A DNA stretch of 64,000 nt from Streptococcus sp. 29892 (GCF_032594935.1 NZ_CP118734.1:23501-87500), one strand, 5' to 3'; shown: positions 29,444-39,877, counted from the first letter of the stretch. Made by a program: numbers and translations. The notes: generated by a model from the letters alone, not told the origin.

Positions 29444-30679
29444 ATGAAAAATTTCCATAAACTGGAAACCTGGCTAAACTGTAAGCAGGGCCAAGAGTTT
29501 CGTTACAAACTAGAGAAAATAACCCACGCCCTTGATTTATTGGGCAAGCCACACCGAGAACTTTCACTCATTCATGTGGCTGGAACCAACGGTAAGGGGT
29601 CGACCATTGCTTTTTTGCGTCAGCTATTTCAGGCCCATGGCTTGCGTGTCGGTAGTTTTGTATCTCCCCACATGGTGAGTGTACACGACAGGATTTGTAT
29701 TGACAGCCAACCCATTTCAGACCATGATTTTCAGCGCTATTTACAGAAAGTCTACGACTTGGAGCAGGAAGTTGCCGCACGCTATGAGCCTTTCCGCTAT
29801 TTTGAGGTCATGGTACTCATTATGTTCCTCTATTTCAAGGACCAACAGCCTGATTTGGCGCTAGTAGAGGTAGGTATCGGCGGACTTTTGGATACGACCA
29901 ATGTCGTGGCACCAGCCCTAAGCGTGATTACCTCTATCGGCATGGACCATCAGGATTTACTAGGCTCGACTTTAAGGGAAATAGCAGAGCAGAAAGCAGG
30001 GATTATCAAGCAAAACGTGCCTGTCGTCCTAGGACCGCTTTGTCCAGAAACCACAGTTATCTGTCGCCAAATTGCCCTTTACAATCAAGCCTCTGTCTAC
30101 CAATTTGGTCAGGAATTCACCTATAAAGCAGGACAGTTCAGCAATGCGGACTTGGAACTGTCAGAATTGGTTCTAGGCTTGGCTGGTCAGCACCAAGAAG
30201 AAAATGCGGCCGTTGCCTTGCAAACTTTTTTGCTTTATATGGCAAGAATTCAACAAGCGATTTTTCCTCAGGTCATCAAAAATGCCCTTGCTCAAACCAG
30301 CTGGGCTGGTCGTTTGGAATTGGTCGTTCAAAAGCCAAAAATCTATTTGGACGGTGCTCATAATGTTCCTGCTATCGAACGCTTGATTGACTTTATTCAG
30401 GAGCAAGACGAACCTGTCACTATTCTCTTTTCTGCCCTTCGACGCAAGGATTTTCAAGAAATGCTTGGATTATTGGAAGAAAAGTTACCGCATACTCCCC
30501 TTGTATTAACCAGCTTTGCCTATGATGGTGCCTTGTCGGAGGAAAATCGTCAAGGTCGAGAATATGTTGAAAATTACCAGCAATTTATAGAAGACTGGCA
30601 GTCGGATGGCCAGGGGATGTTGATTATTACAGGTTCCCTTTACTTTATCTCAGAAGTACGTCAGATTTTTAAAAAATGA
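29444..30679 (+). CDS. folC: Folylpolyglutamate synthase / dihydrofolate synthase
   Basis: 411 residues of the Mur-ligase fold. P-loop HVAGTNGKGST, VEVGIGGLLDTTN and YLDGAHNVPAIERL are FolC signatures. Adds glutamate to dihydropteroate or tetrahydrofolate, keeping folates in the cell; folates feed PurN and PurH. No ribosome binding site precedes the ATG, which sits at the predicted transcription start. Confidence 0.93.
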   Translation: MKNFHKLETWLNCKQGQEFRYKLEKITHALDLLGKPHRELSLIHVAGTNGKGSTIAFLRQLFQAHGLRVGSFVSPHMVSVHDRICIDSQPISDHDFQRYLQKVYDLEQEVAARYEPFRYFEVMVLIMFLYFKDQQPDLALVEVGIGGLLDTTNVVAPALSVITSIGMDHQDLLGSTLREIAEQKAGIIKQNVPVVLGPLCPETTVICRQIALYNQASVYQFGQEFTYKAGQFSNADLELSELVLGLAGQHQEENAAVALQTFLLYMARIQQAIFPQVIKNALAQTSWAGRLELVVQKPKIYLDGAHNVPAIERLIDFIQEQDEPVTILFSALRRKDFQEMLGLLEEKLPHTPLVLTSFAYDGALSEENRQGREYVENYQQFIEDWQSDGQGMLIITGSLYFISEVRQIFKK

Positions 30680-30687
30680 GTAGCATT

Positions 30688-30695
30688 TTCGAATA
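30688..30695 (+). promoter_or_regulatory. Candidate CIN box
   Basis: TTCGAATA, one mismatch to TACGAATA, eight positions from its end to the ATG at 30703. Confidence 0.4.
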
Positions 30696-30702
30696 AATAG
30701 GT

Positions 30703-30816
30703 ATGACACATGCAGAAAAAGTAGCATTTTTAAAAGAATTCCAAGAGAACAAACGCCATACCTTTCGACAATTAGAGCAATTTGCGAAAATTTCCAGAAC
30801 TCCCGATAGGAAATGA
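30703..30816 (+). CDS. Small hypothetical ORF after folC, possibly late-competence or a gene remnant
   Basis: 37 codons (starts THAEKVAFLKEFQENK), hydrophilic and helical, no ribosome binding site. A CIN-like box lies just upstream and a terminator-like hairpin overlaps its 3' end. It may be a real leaderless small gene or the remnant of a longer one; no family recognised. Confidence 0.35.
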   Translation: MTHAEKVAFLKEFQENKRHTFRQLEQFAKISRTPDRK

Positions 30817-30833
30817 CATTGGGAGTGCTTTTT
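30799..30833 (+). terminator. Terminator-like hairpin before the membrane protein gene
   Basis: ACTCCC/GGGAGT stem with 16-nt loop and five T. Confidence 0.55.
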
Positions 30834-30841
30834 GATATAAT
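30833..30841 (+). promoter_or_regulatory. Extended -10 promoter
   Basis: TGATATAAT, 27 nt before ATG 30869, which has AAGGAGGAG. Confidence 0.75.
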
Positions 30842-30868
30842 AAAAAAAGTACATTCAAGGAGGAGAAC

Positions 30869-32383
30869 ATGACAGAATTAGATGCAGTTGCTCGTGAAGT
30901 ATCTCATCAACCTCGGCGCCGTCGAAGAGCAAGGCGTTCACAGGGTTATCAGCTGAGTGAAGATTTTAAGGCCAGGATGCCCAAAACAAAGATTTGGCCG
31001 GCTCTCGTTTGGAGTTTAGTACTGAGCCTTGTGAGCGTAGCCAATCCTTTTCTAACCTTTTTAGCTACAAATGAGCAGACCCAGCATTTGTATGCCGGAA
31101 TGGCTATGATGGCTGGTCAGAATCCCTACGGAGATTTCTTCGCAACAAACGGTGTTTTTTATTACTTACTAGCCTGGTTAGGTCATATTGATGGAGGATT
31201 TATTGTATTTGGTTTTCTCCAAATGATTGCGCTGTTTATCGCAGGAGTTTATTTCTATAAAATCATGGTCTATTTTAGTCAGTCGGAACGGTTGGCGACC
31301 AGTTCAAGTCATTGGTTTTATATTTTTATTGCTTCTTTAGGATTTGGTGGCTTATATGCAGAAATCTTTGCGCTTCCCTTTGTTTTGGCAGGTATTTGGT
31401 TCCTAGTCCGCTATTTTGCAAATGCTGTGGGCGATGAGGCCTTTATCCTGTATGGAATTGAGGCAGCCTTGGCCTTTCTGATTTATCCAAAGAGCCTCTT
31501 ATTATGGTTGCTAGCTGGTTTCATATTGTTTGTTTTTAACACGCAACAACGGCAAATGGCTCGAGGGTTCTATCAATTATTGGCAAGTATATTTGGTCTT
31601 CTTTTGGTCTTGTATCTAGTTGGCTACTATGCCTTTGAAGCACAGATTCTAGGAACAGCTATCCAGCAGACTTTTCTTTACAATTTAGGCTTGGATTTCC
31701 AATATGCTGGTTTGTATGTGACACTGGCAGTTGTAGCTGGATTCTTATTGCTATCTGGTTTTTTCAAGGGATTTATCCAGACCGTATCTTCCTTCGGTCA
31801 AGGTCTGCATACTCATATCAAGGTTCTAATCCTGCTCGTTTTTATAGCTCAGCTGGTGTTTATTATTGGAACCCAAAATGGTCATTATAGCCAACTGCTT
31901 AGTCTATTGCCTTATGGTTTTGTACTGACTGTTCTTCATTTGGGAGCTGGCTCAGAAGTGGAGGAAAGAGGCTATCTCAGTCGTCACTTTTTCCTGCCTC
32001 TTGTCATGGCTTTTGGAATGGTCGCACAACCAGCCTATACTTATTTTGTAGAGGGGGATTTGGTCACGGATCGTGCAAGCATTGCTAGTTATGTTGGGCA
32101 AGAAACGACTAAGACGGATAAGATTTACGTTTGGGATAATAGCGCTAGTATCTATCTGGATAGCCAGCGTCTGTCATCCGCCACCATTATCTCAGCGGAG
32201 CCTTATCTGACTACGACTGGTAATCAAAATAGCTTGCTATATGACCTCAATAAAAATGAGGCAAGTCTGGTGATTGTTAATAAGAACATCCCACTCTTAG
32301 ATGATGTAAAAGCAAATTTAGAGCTGCAGTATAAACCTGTCAAAACGACCGATTACTTTACTGTCTATCAAAAGAATGAATGA
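30869..32383 (+). CDS. Polytopic membrane protein, GT-C glycosyltransferase-like
   Basis: 504 residues. A highly basic N-terminus (RRRRRARR) precedes about ten hydrophobic segments up to residue ~400, followed by a soluble ~100-residue tail. NPYGDFFATNGVFYYLLAWLG after the first membrane segment resembles the first extracellular loop of GT-C / family 39 transferases (acidic residue near a membrane helix), so transfer of a lipid-linked sugar to a cell-surface polymer is possible. I cannot name it more precisely. Own promoter; terminator overlaps the stop. Confidence 0.65.
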   Translation: MTELDAVAREVSHQPRRRRRARRSQGYQLSEDFKARMPKTKIWPALVWSLVLSLVSVANPFLTFLATNEQTQHLYAGMAMMAGQNPYGDFFATNGVFYYLLAWLGHIDGGFIVFGFLQMIALFIAGVYFYKIMVYFSQSERLATSSSHWFYIFIASLGFGGLYAEIFALPFVLAGIWFLVRYFANAVGDEAFILYGIEAALAFLIYPKSLLLWLLAGFILFVFNTQQRQMARGFYQLLASIFGLLLVLYLVGYYAFEAQILGTAIQQTFLYNLGLDFQYAGLYVTLAVVAGFLLLSGFFKGFIQTVSSFGQGLHTHIKVLILLVFIAQLVFIIGTQNGHYSQLLSLLPYGFVLTVLHLGAGSEVEERGYLSRHFFLPLVMAFGMVAQPAYTYFVEGDLVTDRASIASYVGQETTKTDKIYVWDNSASIYLDSQRLSSATIISAEPYLTTTGNQNSLLYDLNKNEASLVIVNKNIPLLDDVKANLELQYKPVKTTDYFTVYQKNE

Positions 32384-32405
32384 TTGCCCAGGCAGTCATT
32401 TTTTC
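32379..32405 (+). terminator. Terminator overlapping the stop of the membrane protein gene
   Basis: About 9-bp stem (32379-32387 / 32392-32400) and six T. Confidence 0.75.
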
Positions 32406-32430
32406 ATGGACTTAGAAACGAAGGGATGTG

Positions 32431-32439
32431 TGGTATAAT
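32431..32439 (+). promoter_or_regulatory. Extended -10 promoter of mutL
   Basis: TGGTATAAT, 51 nt before the mutL ATG. Confidence 0.75.
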
Positions 32440-32490
32440 GGAGGAATAAGTAAACGGGAAAAGAATGTCTAAAGGAATGTAGGGAATATC

Positions 32491-34428
32491 ATGTCACAAA
32501 TTATCGAATTACCAGAAATTTTAGCCAACCAGATTGCAGCAGGTGAGGTGATTGAGCGACCTGCCAGTGTGGTTAAGGAGTTGGTGGAGAACTCGATTGA
32601 TGCGGGGGCCAGCCAGATAGAAATTCGTATCGAGGAAGCTGGCCTAAAATCCATTCAAATTACAGATAACGGCGAAGGTATTGCCCCTGACCAAGTAGCC
32701 TTGGCTTTGCGTCGTCATGCCACCAGTAAGATCAAAAATCAGGCGGACCTGTTCCGCATTCGGACCTTGGGTTTCCGTGGTGAAGCCCTGCCCTCCATCG
32801 CCTCTGTCAGTCAAATGGTGATTGAAACGGCTACAGCCAACCATGCCCACGGCTTGCGTCTGGTTTCTAAGGGTGGAGTGATTGAGTCAGAGGAGCCAAT
32901 CAGTCGCCCAGTCGGCACCCAGATAACCGTTTCGGATTTGTTTTACAATACCCCTGCCCGTCTTAAGTATGTTCGCAGTCAGCAGGCTGAACTATCGCAT
33001 ATTGCTGACATCATCAACAGGCTGAGCCTGGCCCATCCTGAAATCGCCTTTACCCTGGTCAATGAAGGGCGGGAATTGATGCGGACAGCAGGAACGGGCA
33101 AGCTCCGTCAAGCCATTTCGGGTATTTACGGCATTGCTTCTGCTAAAAAAATGGTCGAGATTGAGGCTGAGGACTTGGATTTTCAGGTTTCTGGCTATGT
33201 TTCCCTGCCAGAATTGACCCGTGCCAATCGCAACTACATTTCCATTTTCATCAATGGTCGCTACATCAAGAATTTCTTGCTCAACCGTGCCATTTTGGAA
33301 GGTTACGGTAGTAAGCTCATGGTGGGGCGTTTTCCATTGGCGGTGATTTCTATCGAGATTGATCCCTATCTTGCTGATGTCAATGTTCACCCGACCAAGC
33401 AAGAAGTCCGCATTTCCAAGGAAAAGGAACTGATGAGCCTGATCCGTGAAGCTATTATCAAGGCCCTCAAGGAGCAGGATTTAATTCCTGACGCCCTTGA
33501 AAATCTGGCCCAGTCTAGTACGCGTACCAAGGTCAAAGCAGAGCAGGTCACCTTGCCACTCAAGGAAAGCAAGCTCTACTATGATACTGTCAAACAAGAT
33601 TTCTTCCTCAAGCCAGAAGTGGTGTCCGAAGACATCAAGCCTTTGGAGGAAGACAAGAACCTGATAGAGATGACAAGTCAAGTTGACAAGTCTGTCACTA
33701 TCAAATTTGCCCAACGGCAGACAGAAATTACTGATGACCTTGACCACCCAAATCTAACTAGTAAGGAACTTGCTAAGGTGGCAGATAAGCTAGACCAGGA
33801 AGAAACCTCCACCTTCCCAGAATTGGAATATTTTGGTCAAATGCATGGCACCTATCTCTTTGCACAAGGAAAAACAGGACTGTATATCATCGACCAACAT
33901 GCTGCACAGGAGCGGGTCAAATACGAATACTACCGTGAGAAAATTGGTCAGGTAGATAACTCTGCCCAGCAGTTGCTGGTGCCTTATATTTTTGAATTCC
34001 CTCAAAATGATGCCCTCAATCTTGCGTATAAAATGGATGCCCTCTGTCAAGTTGGTGTCAACTTAGAAGAGTATGGTGTCAACCAATTCATCTTACGTGA
34101 GCACCCTATCTGGATGAAGGAAGAGGAGATTGAGGCTGGTATTTACGAGATGTGCGATATGTTACTTCTAACAGACCAGGTGTCCATCAAGCAGTATCGG
34201 GCAGAGTTGGCTATTATGATGTCCTGCAAGCGTTCGATTAAGGCCAATCATGCCTTAGATGATTACTCGGCGCGTGATTTGTTGCGACAATTATCCCATT
34301 GTCAAAATCCTTATAACTGCCCGCACGGCCGACCAGTCTTGGTGCATTTTAGCAAATCGGATATGGAAAAAATGTTCAGACGCATTCAGGAAAATCACAC
34401 GAGTTTACGTGAGTTGGGGAAGTATTAA
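32491..34428 (+). CDS. mutL: DNA mismatch repair protein MutL
   Basis: 645 residues. N-terminal GHKL ATPase motifs NSIDAGA, DNGEGI and [16 protein letters not shown]. The C-terminal domain has [12 protein letters not shown] (DQHA-x2-E-x4-E), SCKRSIKAN and CPHGRP, the metal-binding nuclease motifs, so this is an endonuclease-type MutL as expected in a bacterium without MutH. mutS is not in the window. Start has weak ribosome binding (GGGAATATC). Confidence 0.96.
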   Translation: MSQIIELPEILANQIAAGEVIERPASVVKELVENSIDAGASQIEIRIEEAGLKSIQITDNGEGIAPDQVALALRRHATSKIKNQADLFRIRTLGFRGEALPSIASVSQMVIETATANHAHGLRLVSKGGVIESEEPISRPVGTQITVSDLFYNTPARLKYVRSQQAELSHIADIINRLSLAHPEIAFTLVNEGRELMRTAGTGKLRQAISGIYGIASAKKMVEIEAEDLDFQVSGYVSLPELTRANRNYISIFINGRYIKNFLLNRAILEGYGSKLMVGRFPLAVISIEIDPYLADVNVHPTKQEVRISKEKELMSLIREAIIKALKEQDLIPDALENLAQSSTRTKVKAEQVTLPLKESKLYYDTVKQDFFLKPEVVSEDIKPLEEDKNLIEMTSQVDKSVTIKFAQRQTEITDDLDHPNLTSKELAKVADKLDQEETSTFPELEYFGQMHGTYLFAQGKTGLYIIDQHAAQERVKYEYYREKIGQVDNSAQQLLVPYIFEFPQNDALNLAYKMDALCQVGVNLEEYGVNQFILREHPIWMKEEEIEAGIYEMCDMLLLTDQVSIKQYRAELAIMMSCKRSIKANHALDDYSARDLLRQLSHCQNPYNCPHGRPVLVHFSKSDMEKMFRRIQENHTSLRELGKY

Positions 34429-34501
34429 GGATTTTAACACCCCTGTAAAAGCATTTGGACTAGCTATTTTTACCGCCAGATTGTAAAGTAAAGGAGGAAA
34501 C

Positions 34502-34867
34502 ATGACTCATCTTGGACAGCTTATTCACATGGAGCGAACAAAACGACAGGAATCGCAAGAAACCTTGGCAAAAGCAATCGGAGTGTCACGGCAAACAGTC
34601 TTAAACTGGGAAAAAGGTCGCACTTTACCTGATAGTGCCAGTCTAGTCAGCATTGCCCAACGTTATCACCTCTCTTTTGACCAGCTGATTGGCTTACAAG
34701 TCAAGGCTAAGAAAAGGCGGGTCTGGATAAATTACCTGATTCTCCTAATCCTATTCGGTCTAGGTATCTTTGTCGGTGGTAATGCCACTCTCTTCCTTCC
34801 TTTCCTCATCGTTTTTCTCCTCATCGGTTTCCTTATCCAAGAATTCATGTTGACCAAATCTTTATAA
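34502..34867 (+). CDS. Small XRE-family regulator with two membrane segments
   Basis: 121 residues: Cro/CI HTH at 4-60 (SQETLAKAIGVSRQTVLNWEKGRTLP), a basic linker KAKKRR, then two hydrophobic helices (about 76-112). Resembles YozG-like membrane-tethered regulators. AAGGAGG ribosome binding site; 14 nt before the CPBP protease gene, so they form a pair. Confidence 0.78.
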   Translation: MTHLGQLIHMERTKRQESQETLAKAIGVSRQTVLNWEKGRTLPDSASLVSIAQRYHLSFDQLIGLQVKAKKRRVWINYLILLILFGLGIFVGGNATLFLPFLIVFLLIGFLIQEFMLTKSL

Positions 34868-34881
34868 AGTGAGGTCATCGT

Positions 34882-35529
34882 ATGGTCCGAAAGGATAGAC
34901 TATTTATTGCATTTATTGTTCTTGGTGTGCTTAATTTGCTACTCAAGCTTCACCGTTATTTAGAGTTGCCCCCAACCTATAGTCTTTATTACCAGCTTGC
35001 TAGTTTTGTCTTGCTATTTGCACTTGGCGTATACCACTATAGAAAGCTCCTTTGGACTGATTTTGGAAAAATGTGGAGCTGGAAACTGCTTTACCAATTC
35101 CCTTTGTTTTATCTTACAGACTTTTTGGTCATGTATGGAGGAAGTTTTCTCCAATATTTGCTAATGAAATCATTCCATATCTCAGAAGGTATAAACAATG
35201 TCACAGCAGTTAATAAGATAAGCCAAATCGTCCCACTTCCAATCTTTTTGCTGATAGTGGGAATCATCGGTCCAATTGTTGAAGAACTTTTTTATCGGAA
35301 ATGTTTACAGGATAGTCTGAAAAATGTTTTAAATCCATGGTTTGCTATTGTCTTGCAAGGTCTCATTTTTGGCTTAGGGCATGCTAAATCTCTGGATAGT
35401 TCAGAAATTATCAACACGATTCCCCAGATTTGTTCGGGTATTTACTTGGGTTATCTCTATCACAGAACAGGCAATCTTTGTTATCCGATGCTCGTTCATT
35501 GTGTAGGCAACCTATCCGTCGGATATTGA
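34882..35529 (+). CDS. CPBP-family intramembrane metalloprotease
   Basis: 215 residues, about six membrane helices. All three CPBP motifs are present: E134-E-x3-R139, H167 in FGLGHAK and H206-x3-N210. Gram-positive members are often bacteriocin self-immunity (Abi) proteins or process prenylated or peptide substrates. No bacteriocin gene is visible beside it. Confidence 0.85.
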   Translation: MVRKDRLFIAFIVLGVLNLLLKLHRYLELPPTYSLYYQLASFVLLFALGVYHYRKLLWTDFGKMWSWKLLYQFPLFYLTDFLVMYGGSFLQYLLMKSFHISEGINNVTAVNKISQIVPLPIFLLIVGIIGPIVEELFYRKCLQDSLKNVLNPWFAIVLQGLIFGLGHAKSLDSSEIINTIPQICSGIYLGYLYHRTGNLCYPMLVHCVGNLSVGY

Positions 35530-35534
35530 AACCT

Positions 35535-35563
35535 AGCTTCGCTATCAATAGCGAGGCTTTTTA
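35535..35563 (+). terminator. Terminator before ruvA
   Basis: Stem 35535-35544 / 35549-35558 with one G-U, T-run 35558-35562. Confidence 0.8.
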
Positions 35564-35572
35564 TGGTACAAT
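35564..35572 (+). promoter_or_regulatory. Extended -10 promoter of ruvA
   Basis: TGGTACAAT directly after the terminator T-run. Confidence 0.65.
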
Positions 35573-35607
35573 GGAAAGACATAAATTATCATCGATAAAG
35601 GAAGTAT

Positions 35608-36198
35608 ATGTACGACTATATCAAAGGAATGTTAACAAAAATCACTGCAAAGTATATTGTAGTAGAAACGCATGGGGTAGGTTACCTCTTGCAGGTGGCT
35701 AACCCATATGCTTACTCTGGACAGGTCCAGCAAGAAGTAACGGTCTATACCCATCAAGTTATTCGTGAAGATGCTCACTTGCTATACGGTTTTAAGACAG
35801 AAGCTGAGAAGTCTGTTTTCCTCAGTCTGATTTCTGTTTCAGGAATTGGTCCGACAACGGCTCTAGCCATTATTGCTGTTGATGACAATGACGGTCTGGT
35901 ACGCGCTATTGAGCAGAAAAATATTACTTATCTGACCAAGTTTCCAAAGATTGGCAAGAAAACAGCGCAACAGATGATTTTGGACCTGGAAGGCAAGTTT
36001 GTCATGAGTGAGGAGGCAGGACCTGTCCAACAAGAAGTACCTACTAGTGAAAATGTTGCACTTGATGAAGCCATGGAAGCTATGGAAGCACTCGGTTACC
36101 GACCAGCCGAACTCAAGAAAATCAAGAAATTCTTTGACGGCACGACCGATACCGCTGAGAACTATATCAAATCAGCCCTTAAAATGCTGATGAAGTGA
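35608..36198 (+). CDS. ruvA: Holliday junction protein RuvA
   Basis: 196 residues. N-terminal OB fold ([20 protein letters not shown]), two helix-hairpin-helix motifs ([28 protein letters not shown]), and a C-terminal RuvB-binding domain after a linker. Tetramer that holds the four-way junction for RuvB. AAGGAAG ribosome binding site. Confidence 0.96.
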   Translation: MYDYIKGMLTKITAKYIVVETHGVGYLLQVANPYAYSGQVQQEVTVYTHQVIREDAHLLYGFKTEAEKSVFLSLISVSGIGPTTALAIIAVDDNDGLVRAIEQKNITYLTKFPKIGKKTAQQMILDLEGKFVMSEEAGPVQQEVPTSENVALDEAMEAMEALGYRPAELKKIKKFFDGTTDTAENYIKSALKMLMK

Positions 36199-36206
36199 GG
36201 ATAGTG

Positions 36207-36848
36207 ATGAGTTTAAATTTGATACATGCTGGGACTAGCCATAGACCAAATTATCCTTTGTCAGGGAAAGAATTTTCTATTGATTATCACTATATGCCTC
36301 ATGAAGAGGTTGTCATCATAGGACGCATAGACCCCAATTACCACTTTTTTGAAGCTCGAGCATCTTTGAAAGACACGGAAAAAATATCGACCATCTATAA
36401 GGCCTTGATGGCGGATCAACAGGACTATGTTCGCCTTGGGACACTCCATCATCTCGGCGATACCTATTCTGGTCGTCTAACTGCTTCTCTAATACCGAAT
36501 TATGTCGGTTATTGGGATACATACACGGGTCGGCAAATTAAGCAGAAAGATGAACATTCTGGCGGACATTTTGCTTATTTTTTACAAAGACACTATCGTG
36601 AACAAGTGAGAAAGGCGGAGCTACGCGATAGGAGTGGTTCTTATGTATCAATCCTGGAAAATTATCAAGCCTATCTAAAAACAGTTGATTATATGGCTTA
36701 TGAGGGTAAGGTAGAACCTCTGAGGCAGATATTGGAGCAAGAGGCTTATGTGCTTCTGTCTCAAAATGAAGAGCTCGTTCAAGCTTATAAAGCTTGTCTA
36801 GATTTGATAGGATCGCTCTATAATGCTTATCAGACTGCCATTCGTTAA
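36207..36848 (+). CDS. Hypothetical protein between ruvA and tag
   Basis: 213 residues from ATG 36207 with GTGAGGAT upstream; earlier GTG starts at 36195 and 36204 are possible. No signal peptide or membrane segment, no motif I recognise. Central blocks DYHYMPHEEVVIIGRIDPNY and GDTYSGRLTASLIPNYVGYWD suggest a globular cytoplasmic protein; the C-terminal third is helical. Only a few bases after ruvA, so it is in the same transcript. Confidence 0.7.
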   Translation: MSLNLIHAGTSHRPNYPLSGKEFSIDYHYMPHEEVVIIGRIDPNYHFFEARASLKDTEKISTIYKALMADQQDYVRLGTLHHLGDTYSGRLTASLIPNYVGYWDTYTGRQIKQKDEHSGGHFAYFLQRHYREQVRKAELRDRSGSYVSILENYQAYLKTVDYMAYEGKVEPLRQILEQEAYVLLSQNEELVQAYKACLDLIGSLYNAYQTAIR

Positions 36849-36865
36849 TGCTAGAAAGGAAAAAT

Positions 36866-37423
36866 ATGAACCGTTGTTCTTGGGTCAATCTCAACAATCC
36901 CCTCTATATAGCCTATCACGATCAAGAATGGGGGCGCCCTTTGCATGAGGAGCGGGCTCTCTTTGAATTGCTCTGTTTGGAGACCTATCAAGCAGGTCTG
37001 TCTTGGGAAATTGTGCTCAACAAGCGACAGGCTTTCAAGGCTGTCTTTCATGATTATGACTATCATGCGGTTGCTAGCATGACTGACCAGCAGCTGGATG
37101 CCCTGCTCGACAATCCAGCTATTATTCGGCACAAAGCTAAGCTCTACGCGACCCGTGCCAATGCCCAAGCCTTTCTCAAGTTACAGGAAGAATGCGGCAG
37201 TTTTGACCATTATATCTGGTCTTGGCTAGCAGGTCGCCCACAGGTCAATTCGGTTGGTGACTACCGTCAAGTTCCTGCTAAAACCTCCCTTTCCGAGGCT
37301 ATTTCCAAGGACTTGAAAAAACGAGGTTTTAAATTTGTCGGTCCTGTCTGTGTCTATTCTTTCCTACAAGCAGCCGGGCTCATTAACGACCATGAAAATA
37401 CGTGTGACTGGAAAAATATCTAA
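36866..37423 (+). CDS. tag: DNA-3-methyladenine glycosylase I
   Basis: 185 residues from ATG 36866 (AGAAAGGA upstream). Zinc-site residues of TagI are visible: C4 and H18 near the N-terminus and H-x3-C in NDHENTCDW at the C-terminus. YHDQEWG and ETYQAGLSWE are family blocks. Removes 3-methyladenine from alkylated DNA. In a ruvA–tag–cinA–recA repair neighbourhood. Confidence 0.95.
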   Translation: MNRCSWVNLNNPLYIAYHDQEWGRPLHEERALFELLCLETYQAGLSWEIVLNKRQAFKAVFHDYDYHAVASMTDQQLDALLDNPAIIRHKAKLYATRANAQAFLKLQEECGSFDHYIWSWLAGRPQVNSVGDYRQVPAKTSLSEAISKDLKKRGFKFVGPVCVYSFLQAAGLINDHENTCDWKNI

Positions 37424-37437
37424 AACCACCACCCAAT

Positions 37438-37446
37438 TACGAACTA
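37438..37446 (+). promoter_or_regulatory. Imperfect CIN-box candidate before cinA
   Basis: TACGAACTA, 6 of 8 to TACGAATA, 47 nt before the ATG. cinA-recA is a late competence operon in other streptococci, which is the main reason to list it. Confidence 0.3.
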
Positions 37447-37492
37447 ATAGATAGGCAGGTAACTGCATGCTATCAAAAGTAGAAGGAGGATT

Positions 37493-38674
37493 ATGAAAGC
37501 AGAACTCATCGCCGTAGGCACTGAAATTTTGACCGGTCAGATTGTCAATACCAACGCGCAATTTCTATCTGAAAAATGTGCTGAATTGGGTATTGACGTC
37601 TATTTTCATACAGCAGTAGGCGATAATGAAAAGCGTCTTTTGTCTGTACTGGAGGTAGCCAGCAAGCGTAGTGAGCTAGTTATTCTCTGTGGAGGACTGG
37701 GGCCAACAGAAGATGACTTGACTAAGCAGACCTTGGCAGCCTTCTTAGGTAGAAAATTGGTCTTTGATGAAAAAGCCATGGCAAAATTAGACCGCTTCTT
37801 TGCCAGCCGACCAGGTCGTGTCCGCACGCCCAACAATGAGCGCCAAGCACAAATCGTTGAGGGAAGTCAGGCTTTGCAAAATCCAGCTGGTTTGGCAGTA
37901 GGAGGCTTGATCGAGCAAGCTGGAGTGACCTATGTTGTCTTACCTGGTCCTCCAAGTGAACTTAGAGCCATGTTTACAGAAAGTTTACAACCTTTGCTTA
38001 ACCAGTCAAGTCAGCAACTCTATTCTCGTGTTCTACGCTTTTTTGGTATTGGCGAAAGTCAGTTGGTGACGATTTTAGCTGATTTGATTGACAAACAAAC
38101 TGACCCAACTCTTGCCCCCTATGCCAAGGTTGGTGAAGTGACCTTGCGCTTGTCCACCAAGGCAAACAGTCAAGAAGAAGCCGATTTCCGTCTGAAACAG
38201 TTGGAAGAAGACATCTTACAACGTGATAAACTGAGAGAATATTTCTATGCTTACGGTGAGGAAAATAGTCTAGTACAGACAGTAGCAGAGCGATTGGTGG
38301 AAAAGAATAAAAGCATAGCCATCGTCGAACAGGGAACAGGCGGACTTTTACAGTCAGAAGTCAGTTTGGCTTTGACTGGGCAACCTTATTTTAGCGGTGG
38401 TCAAGTCATCGGTCAGTTAGGTACAGAATCGGGTAGGTGCTCAGAAGAAGCTGATGGCATTCGTGAGGAGCTACAGGCTGATTTGGGACTGGCTGTGTCG
38501 GTACTTATCAAGTCTGAGTCGACAGAGGATAACGTTCTTGCAAAGGTATATATAGCCTTGGCTAGCACCTCTGGCATTTCCCAAAAAGAGGTTGACTTGG
38601 GTGGCTACTCCTGGCAACACATCCGCCAATTAGCTTGCTTGCAAGCCTTAGATTTTGTACGAAACACTTTGTGA
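37493..38674 (+). CDS. cinA: CinA, with degenerate C-terminal amidase domain
   Basis: 393 residues. The N-terminal MoCF-like domain is normal ([41 protein letters not shown]). The C-terminal nicotinamide-nucleotide amidase domain should contain AES-x-TGG; here it reads E279-Q-G-T-G-G284, losing the catalytic Ser, and the usual V-TGIAGP block is replaced by [11 protein letters not shown]. The amidase is therefore probably inactive. In competent streptococci CinA helps bring RecA to the membrane, which may not need that activity. AGAAGGAGG ribosome binding site. Confidence 0.9.
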   Translation: MKAELIAVGTEILTGQIVNTNAQFLSEKCAELGIDVYFHTAVGDNEKRLLSVLEVASKRSELVILCGGLGPTEDDLTKQTLAAFLGRKLVFDEKAMAKLDRFFASRPGRVRTPNNERQAQIVEGSQALQNPAGLAVGGLIEQAGVTYVVLPGPPSELRAMFTESLQPLLNQSSQQLYSRVLRFFGIGESQLVTILADLIDKQTDPTLAPYAKVGEVTLRLSTKANSQEEADFRLKQLEEDILQRDKLREYFYAYGEENSLVQTVAERLVEKNKSIAIVEQGTGGLLQSEVSLALTGQPYFSGGQVIGQLGTESGRCSEEADGIREELQADLGLAVSVLIKSESTEDNVLAKVYIALASTSGISQKEVDLGGYSWQHIRQLACLQALDFVRNTL

Positions 38675-38687
38675 AAGAAAAGAATTT

Positions 38688-38696
38688 TGCTATAAT
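38688..38696 (+). promoter_or_regulatory. Extended -10 promoter of recA
   Basis: TGCTATAAT just after cinA, giving recA an own promoter beside any read-through from cinA. Confidence 0.75.
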
Positions 38697-38725
38697 AGTT
38701 TGATTAAGAAAAGAGGAGAACAGCA

Positions 38726-39877
38726 TTGGCTAAAAAACCTGCTAAAAAATTAGAAGAAATTACAAAGAAATTTGGAGATGAGCGTAAAAAGGCGCTCGAC
38801 GATGCCCTTAAAGCTATTGAAAAAGATTTTGGTAAGGGTGCGGTGATGCGCTTGGGAGAGCGTGCTGAACAGAAAGTTCAGGTTATGAGCTCAGGTAGTC
38901 TGTCTATCGATATCGCCTTAGGTGCAGGCGGCTATCCTAAAGGGCGTATTGTGGAAATTTATGGTCCTGAAAGTTCAGGTAAGACAACCGTTGCTTTGCA
39001 CGCAGTGGCTCAAGCTCAGAAAGATGGCGGTATTGCTGCCTTTATCGATGCGGAACACGCCTTGGATCCAGCTTATGCGGCGGCACTGGGTGTTAATATT
39101 GATGAGTTGCTCCTGTCACAGCCGGACTCAGGGGAACAAGGTCTTGAAATTGCTGGTAAGTTGATTGACTCAGGTGCGGTTGACTTGGTTGTTGTGGACT
39201 CTGTTGCAGCTCTTGTACCTCGTGCAGAAATCGACGGAGATATCGGCGATAGCCACGTTGGTTTGCAGGCTCGCATGATGAGTCAGGCCATGCGCAAACT
39301 CGGTGCATCCATCAACAAAACCAAGACAGTAGCCATTTTCATTAACCAATTGCGTGAAAAAGTAGGGGTTATGTTTGGTAACCCTGAAACAACGCCTGGT
39401 GGACGTGCGCTCAAATTCTATGCTTCTGTTCGTATGGATGTCCGTGGAAATACGCAAATCAAGGGTACTGGTGACCAAAAAGATCAAAACGTTGGTAAGG
39501 AAACCAAGGTGAAAATCGTGAAGAACAAGGTGGCTCCACCATTTAAAGAAGCTGTTGTTGAAATCATGTACGGTGAAGGAATTTCTCGTACAGGTGAATT
39601 GATTGAGATTGGAACCAATCTTGGTTTTATCAAAAAAGCTGGTGCATGGTATTCATATAATGGCGAAAAAATCGGACAAGGATCTGAGAATGCTAAGAAG
39701 TATCTTGTTGAACATCCAGAAGTCTTTGACGAAATTGACCGCAAAATCCGTATTCACTACGGCTTGATTGAAGGTGAGGAAGCACCAGAAGTCGTTACAG
39801 AAGAGGCTCCTGTTGCAATCGAAGAGGTTCAAGATGTTATTTTGGACTTGGATGGCGGTATTGAATTAGAAGAATAA
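38726..39877 (+). CDS. recA: Recombinase RecA
   Basis: 383 residues from a TTG start (AGAGGAG upstream; [15 protein letters not shown] is the usual streptococcal N-terminus). Walker [13 protein letters not shown]-binding loops MSQAMRKL and [22 protein letters not shown]. Acidic C-terminal tail. Central to repair and to integration of transformed DNA. Confidence 0.97.
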   Translation: MAKKPAKKLEEITKKFGDERKKALDDALKAIEKDFGKGAVMRLGERAEQKVQVMSSGSLSIDIALGAGGYPKGRIVEIYGPESSGKTTVALHAVAQAQKDGGIAAFIDAEHALDPAYAAALGVNIDELLLSQPDSGEQGLEIAGKLIDSGAVDLVVVDSVAALVPRAEIDGDIGDSHVGLQARMMSQAMRKLGASINKTKTVAIFINQLREKVGVMFGNPETTPGGRALKFYASVRMDVRGNTQIKGTGDQKDQNVGKETKVKIVKNKVAPPFKEAVVEIMYGEGISRTGELIEIGTNLGFIKKAGAWYSYNGEKIGQGSENAKKYLVEHPEVFDEIDRKIRIHYGLIEGEEAPEVVTEEAPVAIEEVQDVILDLDGGIELEE

